Below are positions 36,100-45,173 of a DNA stretch of 64,000 nt, one piece after another. Source of the DNA: Spiro-02 sp034114085. Its GTDB lineage: Bacteria; Spirochaetota; Spirochaetia; Sphaerochaetales; Sphaerochaetaceae. Each line of letters begins with the position of its first letter. The stretch's first letter is position 1. Location of the stretch: assembly GCA_034114085.1 (NCBI GenBank), contig JAXEWB010000063.1, forward strand, positions 30,301-94,300. The letters run 5' to 3'. The notes below the pieces were generated by a model, which made no database searches, had not been told where the DNA came from, and was given only the letters and a program-made list of their open reading frames with translations. The translations under genes were made by a program, and so were the position numbers.

Positions 36100-37035
36100 T
36101 TACGCCGAGTAGATTTTGTTCAGGTCGCTAATCCGTTGCTCGCCGAACTCCCCTACCACGCCGACCAATAGGTATCGTTCCGTAATCGGTTCCAGAAACA
36201 GCTCCTTGCTCAACGTAAAACGTCCGATCTCCTTGGTACTCTTGACATGAAAACGTGGACCAGAACAAACCCATAGTTTGTCCCCGATCATGATATGGTG
36301 GTCATCCTTATAGCTGACCGGAATATCCTGTGCGATGGCTTCATTGACCCGTTTTTCCAGAAGATTGAGGTCGATATCTGGTTTCTTGAGAAAACTGAGG
36401 ATGAATCCATGGCGAACGTCGGCGTGCAAGTAATTGCTGTCGCACCCCTGTTCCTGCATCAGATAACTGCACAAGTCCTCCGCCGTGTGGGTCATGAGAC
36501 GGTAAGGAAGGGACTTGAACACGATATTGGCGATATCCTGAGGTTCTGGTCCGAACAACGTAGGACGGGTGATAATCACCTCCTCCCCGATACCTATCAG
36601 CAGGTGTGCGTTCTGGTTCAGATACGGATAGACCAGTTCAAAATGCTCAACGACCACCCGCTTTCCCCGCATCATCGCCTCCTTGATGATGGAAGCGAGT
36701 TCATGCATCTGGGTAAAAGCGGCTTCGAAACGGATGTCGACATGATACGTATGAGGGGTGTAAAAGCCGGTGTCGGCATCAGCGATGCCTAACAACGGCA
36801 AGGGCCGGACGTTCACCCCGGCATCGTCGTTGGTAAGCTCCAAGCCGGGAAACATACCTTTAATCAGCATGCTCTTTCCTGCGCCCGCAGAACCGACCAA
36901 CCCAATCAACTTGTCAAACGGACTCAAGTACTGCTGGGCGATCTGCATACCGAGGTCGGCTATGCGGTTCAACCCTCGCGGGGCGAAAAATACGGTATAC
37001 AGATGATTTTTCTGCATACGGTCGGAATATGCCAT
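36100..37035 (-). CDS. P-loop ATPase at the end of the glutamate mutase operon
   Basis: A 311-residue protein with a Walker A GLVGSAGAGKSMLIKGMFPG at about residues 45-64, then NDDAGVNVRPLPLLG and VVVEHFELVYPYL as possible Walker B/switch parts. The C-terminal half has His and Cys residues (HTAEDLCSYL, HADVRHGFIL). I recall similar proteins annotated as carrying an alanyl-tRNA-synthetase second additional domain, but I cannot verify this. It is the last gene of glmS-glmL-glmE-mal-AtuA-DUF4387. A nucleotide-dependent helper of the cobalamin enzyme or of the AtuA/DUF4387 pair is possible; no function is established. Confidence 0.75.
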   Translation of the reverse strand: MAYSDRMQKNHLYTVFFAPRGLNRIADLGMQIAQQYLSPFDKLIGLVGSAGAGKSMLIKGMFPGLELTNDDAGVNVRPLPLLGIADADTGFYTPHTYHVDIRFEAAFTQMHELASIIKEAMMRGKRVVVEHFELVYPYLNQNAHLLIGIGEEVIITRPTLFGPEPQDIANIVFKSLPYRLMTHTAEDLCSYLMQEQGCDSNYLHADVRHGFILSFLKKPDIDLNLLEKRVNEAIAQDIPVSYKDDHHIMIGDKLWVCSGPRFHVKSTKEIGRFTLSKELFLEPITERYLLVGVVGEFGEQRISDLNKIYSA

Positions 37036-37104
37036 GGACTCCCCCTCCTCAAGCGCAGGACAACCGGCAACGAGGCCGAGACCTCCACAAGAATGACAAT
37101 ACAG

Positions 37105-37422
37105 CTATAAATCAAACTCCAGACCAAGCAACGGAGCATGCTGCTGAGCCCCATAGACATCCGTTTCCCCCAAGTCGCCAGAACAGATTGGACGACGGAT
37201 GGTGACCTTGATCGCCTTGGCCGGCTTGAACTCGACTATGTTGATTATATCCGACGGCTGAATCTTGTACAGGTCACAGATGACTTTTTCATTAATCGCT
37301 TTCGCCCGGCAGACCTTCTCGAACCATGCGAAGTCCTTGAACATGATGTCCAGCGTCAACTCATAAGGGCCGGAATTCTTACTCCTGATGATGTCAGTAA
37401 TATCGACTAGCTTTGTCTTCAT
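37105..37422 (-). CDS. DUF4387-family protein
   Basis: A 105-residue protein of the DUF4387 family: VDITDIIRSKNSGPYELTLD at the start, then MFKDFAWFEKVCRAKAINEK and KAIKVTIRRPICSGDLGETD with a conserved Cys. Members are encoded next to, or fused to, AtuA/DUF1446 proteins, as here, so the two likely form one enzyme or complex. ATG 37422 is chosen for the family N-terminus; AAGGAG lies 12 bases upstream. Reaction unknown. Confidence 0.85.
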   Translation of the reverse strand: MKTKLVDITDIIRSKNSGPYELTLDIMFKDFAWFEKVCRAKAINEKVICDLYKIQPSDIINIVEFKPAKAIKVTIRRPICSGDLGETDVYGAQQHAPLLGLEFDL

Positions 37423-37545
37423 GATGGCATTCTTCTCCTTTTCATTCGGTCCGTCCAAACAGCCGTCCGGCAACTGGACTTTCAGGAGGCGACCACGAGC
37501 CACCTCCGGCCAGCCCACGACGCGGACGACTGTCCATCAGGTTTT

Positions 37546-38907
37546 CTACAGACTGAGACATTCTATAGGGAACAAGTACGCGGGATCATCGATCTCCATC
37601 AGATGATAGACACTGAACACATACACCTCACCCGCATGGAAATCACTGGGAGAATACGGAAAAGCCAGATTACCCGCCGTGGCCCTGCGCCCCTCATACC
37701 CATAGTGGAGCATCGTGGAACGCGCGAAAGCGCAGATGGTGTCGGCCTGTCCTTGGGTAGGAGCCGTCGCCTCGATGATCACCCCCAGTTCATGACAGCC
37801 TTCCGTACTGGGATTCGGTTCCAGTGTGGACATGACGCCATCCCGCCCATAGATGTTGAACCGCAGGTGATAGTCCCAATGCTTCTCCCTGAAATTATCA
37901 GCGACACGTTCCTCGACGCCTTTCGTGATATCGTCGATCCTAGAAATCATGATCGGATCCCTCGCCCCCGCGATAGAGACCGTCCGGCAACCAATCGGAC
38001 GGGCGCCTTCCAGCTTGATGGTATACGGATGGGACGCAACGAAAACGGTCCCGCTCACCCTGACGATCGAATCGGTCTCCTGCTCGAACTTGCAGCAGGT
38101 TAGGTCAAGATGTCCGCCAGGTCCGGGCAGGATATATGGATTAGTCTTCTCATACAACGTATGGGCGGCGACGGAAAGCGTCGTACACTTACGGATGGGA
38201 TTCAACGGCTCCACCCTGAAATAGTCGTCCCCGATATATCCGAACATGCAGTCGGAACCACTTCCTGGAGTGGCGCAGATTGAAGCGCATTCCAATATCT
38301 TCCCCAAATGCAACGCAAGTCCCCTGTCATATCCCCGCCGTATCGCAAGGGCGGCAAAGACGGAAGGATCATAGGAGCGTCCGGCGAGAATGACGTCAGG
38401 CAGCTCATCGAAGGCACGGACAAACGGTTCGACACCCATCTGCGCCACGATGTTGCTGGTTTGCTCCACCAATTCCGCGGTCAGTTCCGGCGCGGGTTCC
38501 AACGGCCTCACCTTTCCCGCGGCCAGAGCTTCAAGCACCAACGGCTTATCAATCTGTGCGTGAATCAGCGCCAGCTTGAAATGAAGCCGCTGTTCCCTCG
38601 CTATTTCTTCGATAATCTCCCGACACCATGCCAGATGAGCATCCGCGCCACTACCGCCCGCCGAGCCAATCACCACGGGAATCTTGTTTGGAACGCCGGC
38701 CTTGAGCATCAGCTCCAAATCTCGTTTGACCGCGCCGCGGTCGGTAAAGGAAACCCCAGCCCCCAAATAGTACGGACCGGGGTCCGTAGAGCCCGCATCC
38801 ACCGCAATCAGATGCGGTTTGCGTTTCATCCCTTCTTCAAACGACGCTACAGGAAATCCATAGCCCAGTATTGCCGTCGTGGACAGTATCCTGAATTCCT
38901 CTTTCAT
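37546..38907 (-). CDS. AtuA-family (DUF1446) protein
   Basis: A 453-residue cytoplasmic protein of the acyclic-terpene-utilisation AtuA family. Hallmarks are ILGYGFPVASFEEG, HLIAVDAGSTDPGPYYLG, IGSAGGSGADAHL, PDVILAGRSYDPSVFAALAI with LECASICATPGSGSDCMFG, and GPGGHLDLTCCKF. Biochemical activity of the family is unclear; a role in hydration of branched unsaturated acids has been suggested by context. Here it follows methylaspartate ammonia-lyase, whose product mesaconate is a methyl-branched unsaturated diacid, so it is a candidate for the next step. ATG 38907 lies 5 bases after AGGAGGTA. Confidence 0.87.
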   Translation of the reverse strand: MKEEFRILSTTAILGYGFPVASFEEGMKRKPHLIAVDAGSTDPGPYYLGAGVSFTDRGAVKRDLELMLKAGVPNKIPVVIGSAGGSGADAHLAWCREIIEEIAREQRLHFKLALIHAQIDKPLVLEALAAGKVRPLEPAPELTAELVEQTSNIVAQMGVEPFVRAFDELPDVILAGRSYDPSVFAALAIRRGYDRGLALHLGKILECASICATPGSGSDCMFGYIGDDYFRVEPLNPIRKCTTLSVAAHTLYEKTNPYILPGPGGHLDLTCCKFEQETDSIVRVSGTVFVASHPYTIKLEGARPIGCRTVSIAGARDPIMISRIDDITKGVEERVADNFREKHWDYHLRFNIYGRDGVMSTLEPNPSTEGCHELGVIIEATAPTQGQADTICAFARSTMLHYGYEGRRATAGNLAFPYSPSDFHAGEVYVFSVYHLMEIDDPAYLFPIECLSL

Positions 38908-38937
38908 CACTACCTCCTTCTGACAACTTCACCGCGC

Positions 38938-40179
38938 TCACCCCCGCAATAGGGCAAGAATCCGCTGCATCTCGTTGTAGACGATCATGTACCCTTCATC
39001 GACACCCATCCCCGGCTTGGCAAGAATCTGGTCGGGAGAAGTTGCCATGGCTACATGCACGCAGACTTGGGCGGACCGGTCAGTTTCATTGCAAGTCCCC
39101 CCCTGATAGGCACCGATTCCATGTTTCTTGCAATAAAGAACCGCTTCAACGACATTGTTGATCCCGCCGAGATCGGGTGTCTTGATCTGGATCATATGTC
39201 CCGCCTTATGGTCGGCAAAATATATGATGTCCTCCAGCGTATTGCACCATTCGTCAGCGACCAGTTCCACCCCGATACCACGCCGGTCAAGCTCCGAGGT
39301 CAAACCGCTCAACGCCTCCATCTGAAGCTCCCGATCATCCATATCCATCGGACCCTCTATACGGAGATGGAACGGCGACGCGGCCTTTTCCAACCGAGCG
39401 AGATAGTCGGCCATGGCTCCATAGTTGCTACCGCCGAAAATCTGTCCGATTGTTCCATAGACATCTATATGCAGAACCGGCATATATTCGGAATAAGCAC
39501 GTAGTTTCAGAATCCGGTCACGTAGCCAGCGGACATATTCCTCCAATAGTTCTCCATGAGAGCCAAGCTTGGTTACCGCATTATTGATTAAGGCGTGAGG
39601 CAGGACTGAAGCGCCCTTGAGAATCATCTTGTCAGCGTTTTCATACCGGTTGTCGCCGGACTGGGTGAATATGGGAATTGGACGTCTTGAAACGGTCGTA
39701 CCATATTCTTGCGCGACAACCTGGCACATGAGTTGTTTCCTCGCCTTGGCTACGGCATCAAGCAAGGCCTGTGAGACACCGTAGCGAATCGCCGTATGCA
39801 ACTTGCGACCGCAAACCGTAGTTCTTTCCAAATCCGCCGCCAGTTCACGGAAGCTTGTCAGTTCCCTGCCGACAAACATCGGCAGGACATCGTGTTCCAG
39901 TACAGGCAGAAAATCTTTAGCGAGGAACAGCGGGTCACGACCGCCTGCGCCGGAATACTGGACGGCCGCACAGTCTCCGTAAGCAATCTGTCCATCTTCC
40001 AGAACCAGCATGACGGAAATCGATTCCCCCGCCTGCCTGATGGCGGTAAAACCGGGAGTCATCGGTTCAATGCCCCGATAGGCCGCGCCATCGGACACTG
40101 CGCCAGCCTTGATCGCCTTCTGATCGTCAAAAAAGAATCCAGTCCTTCCAGAAGAGCAAACCGCCTTCATTATCTTCAT
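38938..40179 (-). CDS. mal: Methylaspartate ammonia-lyase
   Basis: A 413-residue enolase-superfamily enzyme that converts (2S,3S)-3-methylaspartate to mesaconate plus ammonia, the second step of the methylaspartate pathway. Length equals the clostridial enzyme. The three metal ligands are visible as HIDVYG (Asp), RIEGPMD (Glu) and LVADEWC (Asp), and the catalytic base as IQIKTPDLGGI (Lys). The C-terminal QGGTCNETDRSAQVCVHVAM is typical. It is the fourth gene of the glm operon, 104 bases after glmE, and GGAGA precedes the ATG. Confidence 0.97.
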   Translation of the reverse strand: MKIMKAVCSSGRTGFFFDDQKAIKAGAVSDGAAYRGIEPMTPGFTAIRQAGESISVMLVLEDGQIAYGDCAAVQYSGAGGRDPLFLAKDFLPVLEHDVLPMFVGRELTSFRELAADLERTTVCGRKLHTAIRYGVSQALLDAVAKARKQLMCQVVAQEYGTTVSRRPIPIFTQSGDNRYENADKMILKGASVLPHALINNAVTKLGSHGELLEEYVRWLRDRILKLRAYSEYMPVLHIDVYGTIGQIFGGSNYGAMADYLARLEKAASPFHLRIEGPMDMDDRELQMEALSGLTSELDRRGIGVELVADEWCNTLEDIIYFADHKAGHMIQIKTPDLGGINNVVEAVLYCKKHGIGAYQGGTCNETDRSAQVCVHVAMATSPDQILAKPGMGVDEGYMIVYNEMQRILALLRG

Positions 40180-40283
40180 ACAGCGTCTCCATGTCGGTAA
40201 AGTTGTTCTTCACCGATCACAATATTGTTTTGCGTGCGTCCACAAACCGCATCCCGACATACGGACATCATCCAGAATCTCTA

Positions 40284-41729
40284 TCAAGGACGTCCTACCA
40301 AACGTCCCTTGCTAATCGCGTACACATCATCGATGACCATCTGGAACGATGCCTCACGCTTCTCCACCTTAGCCCTGGCATCTATCTTTCCTTTGTGAAA
40401 CGCCAACAGTTCAGGAGAGAACGGCAAGGCACCCGGGCAGAAAATTCTGACCGCACCTTCATTGTCTCTCGCAGGGAGCATCTTTCCGGCGTTATATCGG
40501 CTCGGAGCGAACGGTACATCTATCACCCCCGCCTGGAACGCCCGCACGGCCCCCTTCGCGATATCCCCTTCCCCCAGTGCAAAACACTTGTCCACGATAC
40601 ATTTTGTCTCCTGGGCGATGATGACTTTTTCATCCTCCAACGCATGGGTGTTGATTGTCTGGTCTCCCAACATCGATATGATCTGCTTGGTACAGCGCAA
40701 CCCCTGCGCATTCGCCTCCATAGTCGGAATCCCCAAGGCTTCATGGGGTGTCTTGACGATGATTTTTGTAGCATGGGCCAGCGCCGCGACGGTGCTTCCC
40801 CAGCTGATTACTGCGAACGCCTTCGCCTCGTCCTGGGGGAAGCCCCCCATCCACTGATGCAGCACAGTCGTCACGACGACATCCCCATGTCCATGTTTTT
40901 TCAGGTATTCCTCGGTAAGACTTTGCAACGACTGCAAGGCTGCGACATCCTGTAGCAGATTGCCGCATTGCCCATAGCCGACGGTAATGTTCCGCACCCC
41001 CTGTTCGGCGGCGAGCAAGCTTTCTATGATGGCGACGGCATGGGAGATGCACGGAGGAACCAACGTCCCCGTCAACGGTCCGAATGGCTCCCTGTTGATT
41101 GGAACCCCGGCTTCCTCGTAGAGTCCGGTAAGCCTGTCCACATACTGCCAGTCCCGTATGGTTTTCTCCAGATCAGCATTCTTCGCATACGGAATATTGT
41201 AGGAAATACCCCCGCCCTCATAGCTGGTAAACCCGCCCGCATAGGAGATTTCAGTAAGAAGGCGCGCGTCGGGAGTTCCGTGACGAACCTGCACAGGGAG
41301 GTCAAGGGAATCTATGATCTGGCGGCAACCATACACCCCATGGTTCACGGCGGGAAAACCATTGAGCATCGACTTCCCGCTTCTGATCGATTCCTCGATC
41401 CCCGCCTCCGCCTTTTCATAATAATTCTGTCTGGTATAGCTGTCTATCGTCGTAGGCAGCAAATCCGCTTCCCCCTGATCCTGCAAATACGTCAGCAACT
41501 TGATATGGTCAGGAACCAATGCGACACCAGCCCTGGGCTGGACCAACGTCCTGCCCGCTTCCTTCGCCTTCAACAGCTTCAAGGAGAATACTTTATGCTC
41601 GGGTAAATCCTGATGGTATCTCATCGATGCCTCCAGATCGACTTCCTTTCCGGTCGGCCACTGCCGCAATACTTCCCGCCGCTGCTGGAAGAACGAGTTG
41701 TCGTCCAACCTTCTGTTAACAAGCTCCAT
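40284..41729 (-). CDS. glmE: Methylaspartate (glutamate) mutase epsilon subunit
   Basis: A 481-residue TIM-barrel catalytic subunit of coenzyme-B12-dependent glutamate mutase, which rearranges L-glutamate to (2S,3S)-3-methylaspartate. Seen are LVQPRAGVALVPDHIKLLTY near residue 60, GFPAVNHGVYGCRQI, VRHGTPDARLLTEISYAGGF, EGGGISYNIPYAK and HQWMGGFPQDEAKAF, all characteristic for GlmE/MutE. Length matches (483 in clostridia). Its ATG overlaps the glmL end by 14 bases; AGGAG lies upstream. The partner is the small cobalamin-binding subunit GlmS encoded upstream. Confidence 0.97.
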   Translation of the reverse strand: MELVNRRLDDNSFFQQRREVLRQWPTGKEVDLEASMRYHQDLPEHKVFSLKLLKAKEAGRTLVQPRAGVALVPDHIKLLTYLQDQGEADLLPTTIDSYTRQNYYEKAEAGIEESIRSGKSMLNGFPAVNHGVYGCRQIIDSLDLPVQVRHGTPDARLLTEISYAGGFTSYEGGGISYNIPYAKNADLEKTIRDWQYVDRLTGLYEEAGVPINREPFGPLTGTLVPPCISHAVAIIESLLAAEQGVRNITVGYGQCGNLLQDVAALQSLQSLTEEYLKKHGHGDVVVTTVLHQWMGGFPQDEAKAFAVISWGSTVAALAHATKIIVKTPHEALGIPTMEANAQGLRCTKQIISMLGDQTINTHALEDEKVIIAQETKCIVDKCFALGEGDIAKGAVRAFQAGVIDVPFAPSRYNAGKMLPARDNEGAVRIFCPGALPFSPELLAFHKGKIDARAKVEKREASFQMVIDDVYAISKGRLVGRP

Positions 41730-43200
41730 GATGCTCCAACTCCTTTTTCATGATGGAAAGGGCCACCTCGGGATACTGCGTGCTGAGCAGCCCCATCGCA
41801 GCCAGGATATAGTGCCTGTCTACATAGACTTCAGCCCTCCGGGGCTTCAAAGAAAACCTGTCGGTTCCGTTTTGCGATACGGGAGACGGCAAACACGAAG
41901 AGGAAGGTTCAGCCCGGAAGGAACATCCGACAGAAGAACCGGAGGACAAATCCGAGCGCTCCGTATCACCAGCGAACGCATGACCGGCGATTTGGGCGGC
42001 ATGGGGATTATGGACAATCGCCCCGCCAGTGACTACCAGTTGCGATACACCCCTCAAATCTTTCCCGACCTGAACGAACGCCCGGCCCATCGGAGTATAG
42101 ACTTCCTCGATGGTCCCCGCATGCCGCGTCACGGCGGTGTCGATCGCCGCGCAGGCCAACGCCTTGTCGAACGCCAGCAACTCATCTGTCTCAGGAAGCA
42201 GTTCAGTATGGGACGATACCATCCCAACCAGCTCCACGATACGGCGGGCGGCGATACCTGAAAGCTGGGACAGACGCAATGCGCCAACAGCATCAAGAAT
42301 TCCCATGGCATTGTAGCGCATGCCGAGATCTCCCTCTACCGTCCGTTTTGCATATGGCTCCTGCAATCCTTTCAATACAGTCCTGTCGTCGCCAGGTAAA
42401 CCATCCGCCATTGAATAGACATCCGTCGTCGCACCGCCCAAATCCACCGCGATGAGATCCCCGATCCCAGCCTCCCCTTGAACGCCACCCGACAAAAGCT
42501 TCATGGCGGCGAACATCGCAGAAGGCGTCGGCATGAGGATACCGGAAAGCAATTCCATGGCTTTCGACAAGCCCTTCGCAAATATAATCCTATTGAGAAA
42601 GACTTCTCGAATCTTCTCCTGCGCAGGCTCGACACAAAGCTGTCCCAACCGCGGCAGGACATTGGCGCAACGGTATGTCTCCCACCCGGAGAGCAGCATT
42701 TCGCAATCTTTGGCGCAGACTCTGTTGCCGGCAATCAGAACGGGAAAACGCCTTGGGCAGGAAGCCAGCATCCGAGCGTTATGCAGAATCGTCGCAGAAT
42801 TGCCACCGTCAGTCCCTCCCGTCAACAGGAAGATATCAGGAGCCAGACGGGAAATCTCATCGACGTCCTCATCGGTCAATTGATAGGAAAACACCTTCAC
42901 CACTTTGGCTCCGGCCCCCAACGATGCGATGCGCGCCGCCTCCGCCGTCAGTTCGGGAACAAGGCCGCTGGTCACCATTCGCAACCCTCCGGCGGCGCTG
43001 GAACAGGCAAAACGTTTTTCGAACCGCAGTTCGCCAGTCCGTCGCAATAAGGCAACAAGAGCCATATCGAAGCCTTTGTTGATATCGGTCTCCACTGTGG
43101 TATAGCTTTGGGACGTCCCCAACACCCGGCGACCATCAGCATCGACTGCGGTAAGTTTGGTATATGTACTGCCGAAATCAATCAGTAGGATGGGTTTCAT
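41716..43200 (-). CDS. glmL: Glutamate mutase accessory protein GlmL (MutL)
   Basis: A 494-residue protein of the ASKHA fold that, in clostridia, lies between glmS and glmE and is thought to reactivate the mutase by exchanging damaged cobalamin. The nucleotide-binding phosphate-1 loop MKPILLIDFGSTYTKLTAVD is at the N-terminus, then IFLLTGGTDGGN, VDLGGATTDVYSM (phosphate-2) and QLVVTGGAIVHN. A low-complexity Ser-rich insert (SDLSSGSSVGCSF, then SSSCLPSP) at about 425-450 is unusual. It starts 9 bases after glmS and overlaps glmE. Confidence 0.95.
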   Translation of the reverse strand: MKPILLIDFGSTYTKLTAVDADGRRVLGTSQSYTTVETDINKGFDMALVALLRRTGELRFEKRFACSSAAGGLRMVTSGLVPELTAEAARIASLGAGAKVVKVFSYQLTDEDVDEISRLAPDIFLLTGGTDGGNSATILHNARMLASCPRRFPVLIAGNRVCAKDCEMLLSGWETYRCANVLPRLGQLCVEPAQEKIREVFLNRIIFAKGLSKAMELLSGILMPTPSAMFAAMKLLSGGVQGEAGIGDLIAVDLGGATTDVYSMADGLPGDDRTVLKGLQEPYAKRTVEGDLGMRYNAMGILDAVGALRLSQLSGIAARRIVELVGMVSSHTELLPETDELLAFDKALACAAIDTAVTRHAGTIEEVYTPMGRAFVQVGKDLRGVSQLVVTGGAIVHNPHAAQIAGHAFAGDTERSDLSSGSSVGCSFRAEPSSSCLPSPVSQNGTDRFSLKPRRAEVYVDRHYILAAMGLLSTQYPEVALSIMKKELEHHGAC

Positions 43201-43209
43201 ACGGCCCGC

Positions 43210-43626
43210 CTAGGCATCCATATGGAGGTCTTCATGGAGACACCTGATATTGGCCTCGGGTAAAGACCCTGGAGGGAATATACGGTCGAACCCCATTGCT
43301 TTAAATCGTTTCTCCACTTCTTCAAAAGGCTGCTTGCCTACAACGAGGTTTCCACCCACGTACAGCAAAATCCCCTCAAGTCCGGCTTCATCGCATTTCT
43401 GCCGCAATCCGCGACAGTCGATTTCCCCATGTCCATAGAGGGACGACACCAAAATTGCGTCCGCATTGGTCTCGACAGCCGCAGCGATGAATTCCTCCTG
43501 AGAAACCATGACGCCAAGGTTCGTAACGTCAAACCCAGCTTCAACAAACGCATGATACAGGATTTTGTTCCCTACCGCATGAACATCGGCTCCGATAACG
43601 CCAAGCACCAGTCGTTTCTTTTCCAT
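43210..43626 (-). CDS. glmS: Methylaspartate (glutamate) mutase sigma subunit
   Basis: A 138-residue cobalamin-binding subunit of glutamate mutase. The Rossmann-like B12 domain has the base-off/His-on motif ADVHAVGNK (D-x-H-x-x-G, about residues 14-19) and the downstream SSLYGHG and LYVGGNLVVG motifs that bind the nucleotide tail. Length equals clostridial GlmS (137). It is the first enzyme gene of the operon, about 230 bases after the gntR-family gene. The leader is roughly 110 bases and the ribosome-binding site is weak. Confidence 0.97.
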   Translation of the reverse strand: MEKKRLVLGVIGADVHAVGNKILYHAFVEAGFDVTNLGVMVSQEEFIAAAVETNADAILVSSLYGHGEIDCRGLRQKCDEAGLEGILLYVGGNLVVGKQPFEEVEKRFKAMGFDRIFPPGSLPEANIRCLHEDLHMDA

Positions 43627-43725
43627 GGATCACCAAGGTACGTTCCAAATATTTGCCAGTATGGAAAAACCATGCGGACAGTGGCTTCCCAGATATCATT
43701 GCCATTGGCTGACAAGCTCTGGAAA

Positions 43726-43773
43726 ACAATTGTACCATATAAACAACCATATATTGATATAGTACATTTGTCA
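43726..43773 (-). promoter_or_regulatory. Candidate glm-operon promoter with GntR-like site
   Basis: On the minus strand TTGACA (43773-43768) is followed 17 bases later by TATGGT as a weak -10. The segment ACAATTGTA at 43734-43726, just downstream, repeats the core of the palindrome at the gntR-family promoter (44867-44882), suggesting shared control. Confidence 0.5.
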
Positions 43774-43855
43774 ACAAAAAAATCAATCCTCCCGCATTCG
43801 GTCATAACAGGCAAAGGACTTCGGGAAAAAGACGTTGCAATTTGAACTCAAATCG

Positions 43856-44842
43856 TCAGAGACGCTGTTGCAATTCTTTGTACAGCTTTGAAATTTCTTC
43901 GGCGGCATAGAGAAGGGAGCCTTTCTCTATCTGATAATGGTAGATGATTGGAGCGCACTTTCGCTGATAGAGAGATATCGCCCGCTGTTCGTCAGAGGTA
44001 CAGAAGCGAAGGTAATTGGTAGGGAGGATGAGCTTGTCCAGCCCCTCCAGCCATTCCGACAGACGGCCATCCGTCCCGAACAACCTTGTCCGAGGAGGAA
44101 CATCCAGAACACAATACTTCTCACAGGCCCGACGGATAATTTCCGCATATCGTTCACTCGCGCACAGGATTCCAACACGTGAACGTCGGTCCACCCTCGC
44201 AAAATCCGCGACCGTCCCGGGAGCGACAGCCATGACCATTTGCAAAACACGCCTCGAATGCTCGAACGCAGCTTCGACATCCCTGTAGTGGGTATTCGTT
44301 GTAATGATAATATCTGTTTCCGCATTAATGAGTTGCGGTGATGTCAAAACATCAACGAGCAAGTATTCCCGAACATCTACATGCGCCAAGGCCAACAACT
44401 GCTCCTTGATGACGGACAACGCTTCAGGAGAACAATCCACCGCAGCTACCAATACATCGCGAGACTGCCGTTCTCGTTCACGCAGCTTCAATTCAATGAA
44501 AATCCTGGTGTCATCGATGGAGAAGCCCAAAGCATCCATCTGGTCAAGCATCCGGTCAATGGAAATCATCGCCTGCGCTTTCTTGCTCGTCCCATAGGCC
44601 AACGTCCGTTCATTGACGAACGAGCCGCTCCCCTGTGTCTTGGTAATGTACCCCTCTCGTTCCAATGTATCATAGGCATGCTGGACGGTCCCTTTCGCCG
44701 CATTGATTTCATCAGCGAGCTGCCGTACCGTAGGGAGCTTGTACCCTGGGGCCAGTCGTCCTGAATCGATGGCGTCTTCCAAGGCGTCAACAACCTGCCG
44801 ATAGATTGCGTTCCCAGAATGCGGATCAAGTTGTATCTGCAT
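43856..44842 (-). CDS. GntR-family transcriptional regulator
   Basis: A 328-residue regulator. Residues 1-75 form the GntR winged HTH (IYRQVVDALEDAIDSGRLAP, then KLPTVRQLADEINAAKGTVQ and HAYDTLEREGYITKTQGSGSF). The C-terminal about 230 residues (EYLLVDVLTSPQLINAETDI, SRVGILCASERYAEIIRRAC) look like a ligand-binding domain rather than an aminotransferase. ATG 44842 is preferred over the adjacent TTG at 44845; GGGGG lies upstream. It precedes the glm operon on the same strand, and a perfect palindrome covers its own -10, so autoregulation and control of glutamate fermentation are likely. Confidence 0.9.
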   Translation of the reverse strand: MQIQLDPHSGNAIYRQVVDALEDAIDSGRLAPGYKLPTVRQLADEINAAKGTVQHAYDTLEREGYITKTQGSGSFVNERTLAYGTSKKAQAMISIDRMLDQMDALGFSIDDTRIFIELKLRERERQSRDVLVAAVDCSPEALSVIKEQLLALAHVDVREYLLVDVLTSPQLINAETDIIITTNTHYRDVEAAFEHSRRVLQMVMAVAPGTVADFARVDRRSRVGILCASERYAEIIRRACEKYCVLDVPPRTRLFGTDGRLSEWLEGLDKLILPTNYLRFCTSDEQRAISLYQRKCAPIIYHYQIEKGSLLYAAEEISKLYKELQQRL

Positions 44843-44866
44843 CAAGCATCCCCCTTTTTGATTTAT

Positions 44867-44901
44867 TGATACAATTGTATCATATAATTCACCAGTGTCA
44901 A
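44867..44901 (-). promoter_or_regulatory. gntR-family promoter with 16-bp palindromic operator
   Basis: On the minus strand TTGACA (44901-44896) and TACAAT (44879-44874) are 16 bp apart. The perfect palindrome TGATACAATTGTATCA (44867-44882) covers the -10. This is the expected arrangement for autorepression by a GntR-family dimer. Confidence 0.8.
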
Positions 44902-45173
44902 GGCTGAACGGGATATTCGTACAGTATCATGTATCGGCGATCGTCTCAATCCATCTCTTCGACCGCATAGTCGGTTCATCCCCATGAGCCTTCGTGGCAT
45001 AAGCACCGTCAACACAACAAAGGCTCCAGATAAATGGAAAGCGATGTCCAGCAGAAAAGCAAAGCGCAATCACTACCTTTCCACCATGGGGGGGGCAAGA
45101 CCAAGGTACATATTCCTGCGAAGACACACTTCATCATTTCCAAGAAGAGATTGCATGTTGCGGAAGATTTGGA

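Noticed and set aside
43630..43740. GCCACTG in the glmS leader, reminiscent of a cobalamin riboswitch
   Set aside because: The other riboswitch elements (B12 box, GGGAA...GGTG core) are missing and the leader of about 110 bases is too short; the match is probably chance.
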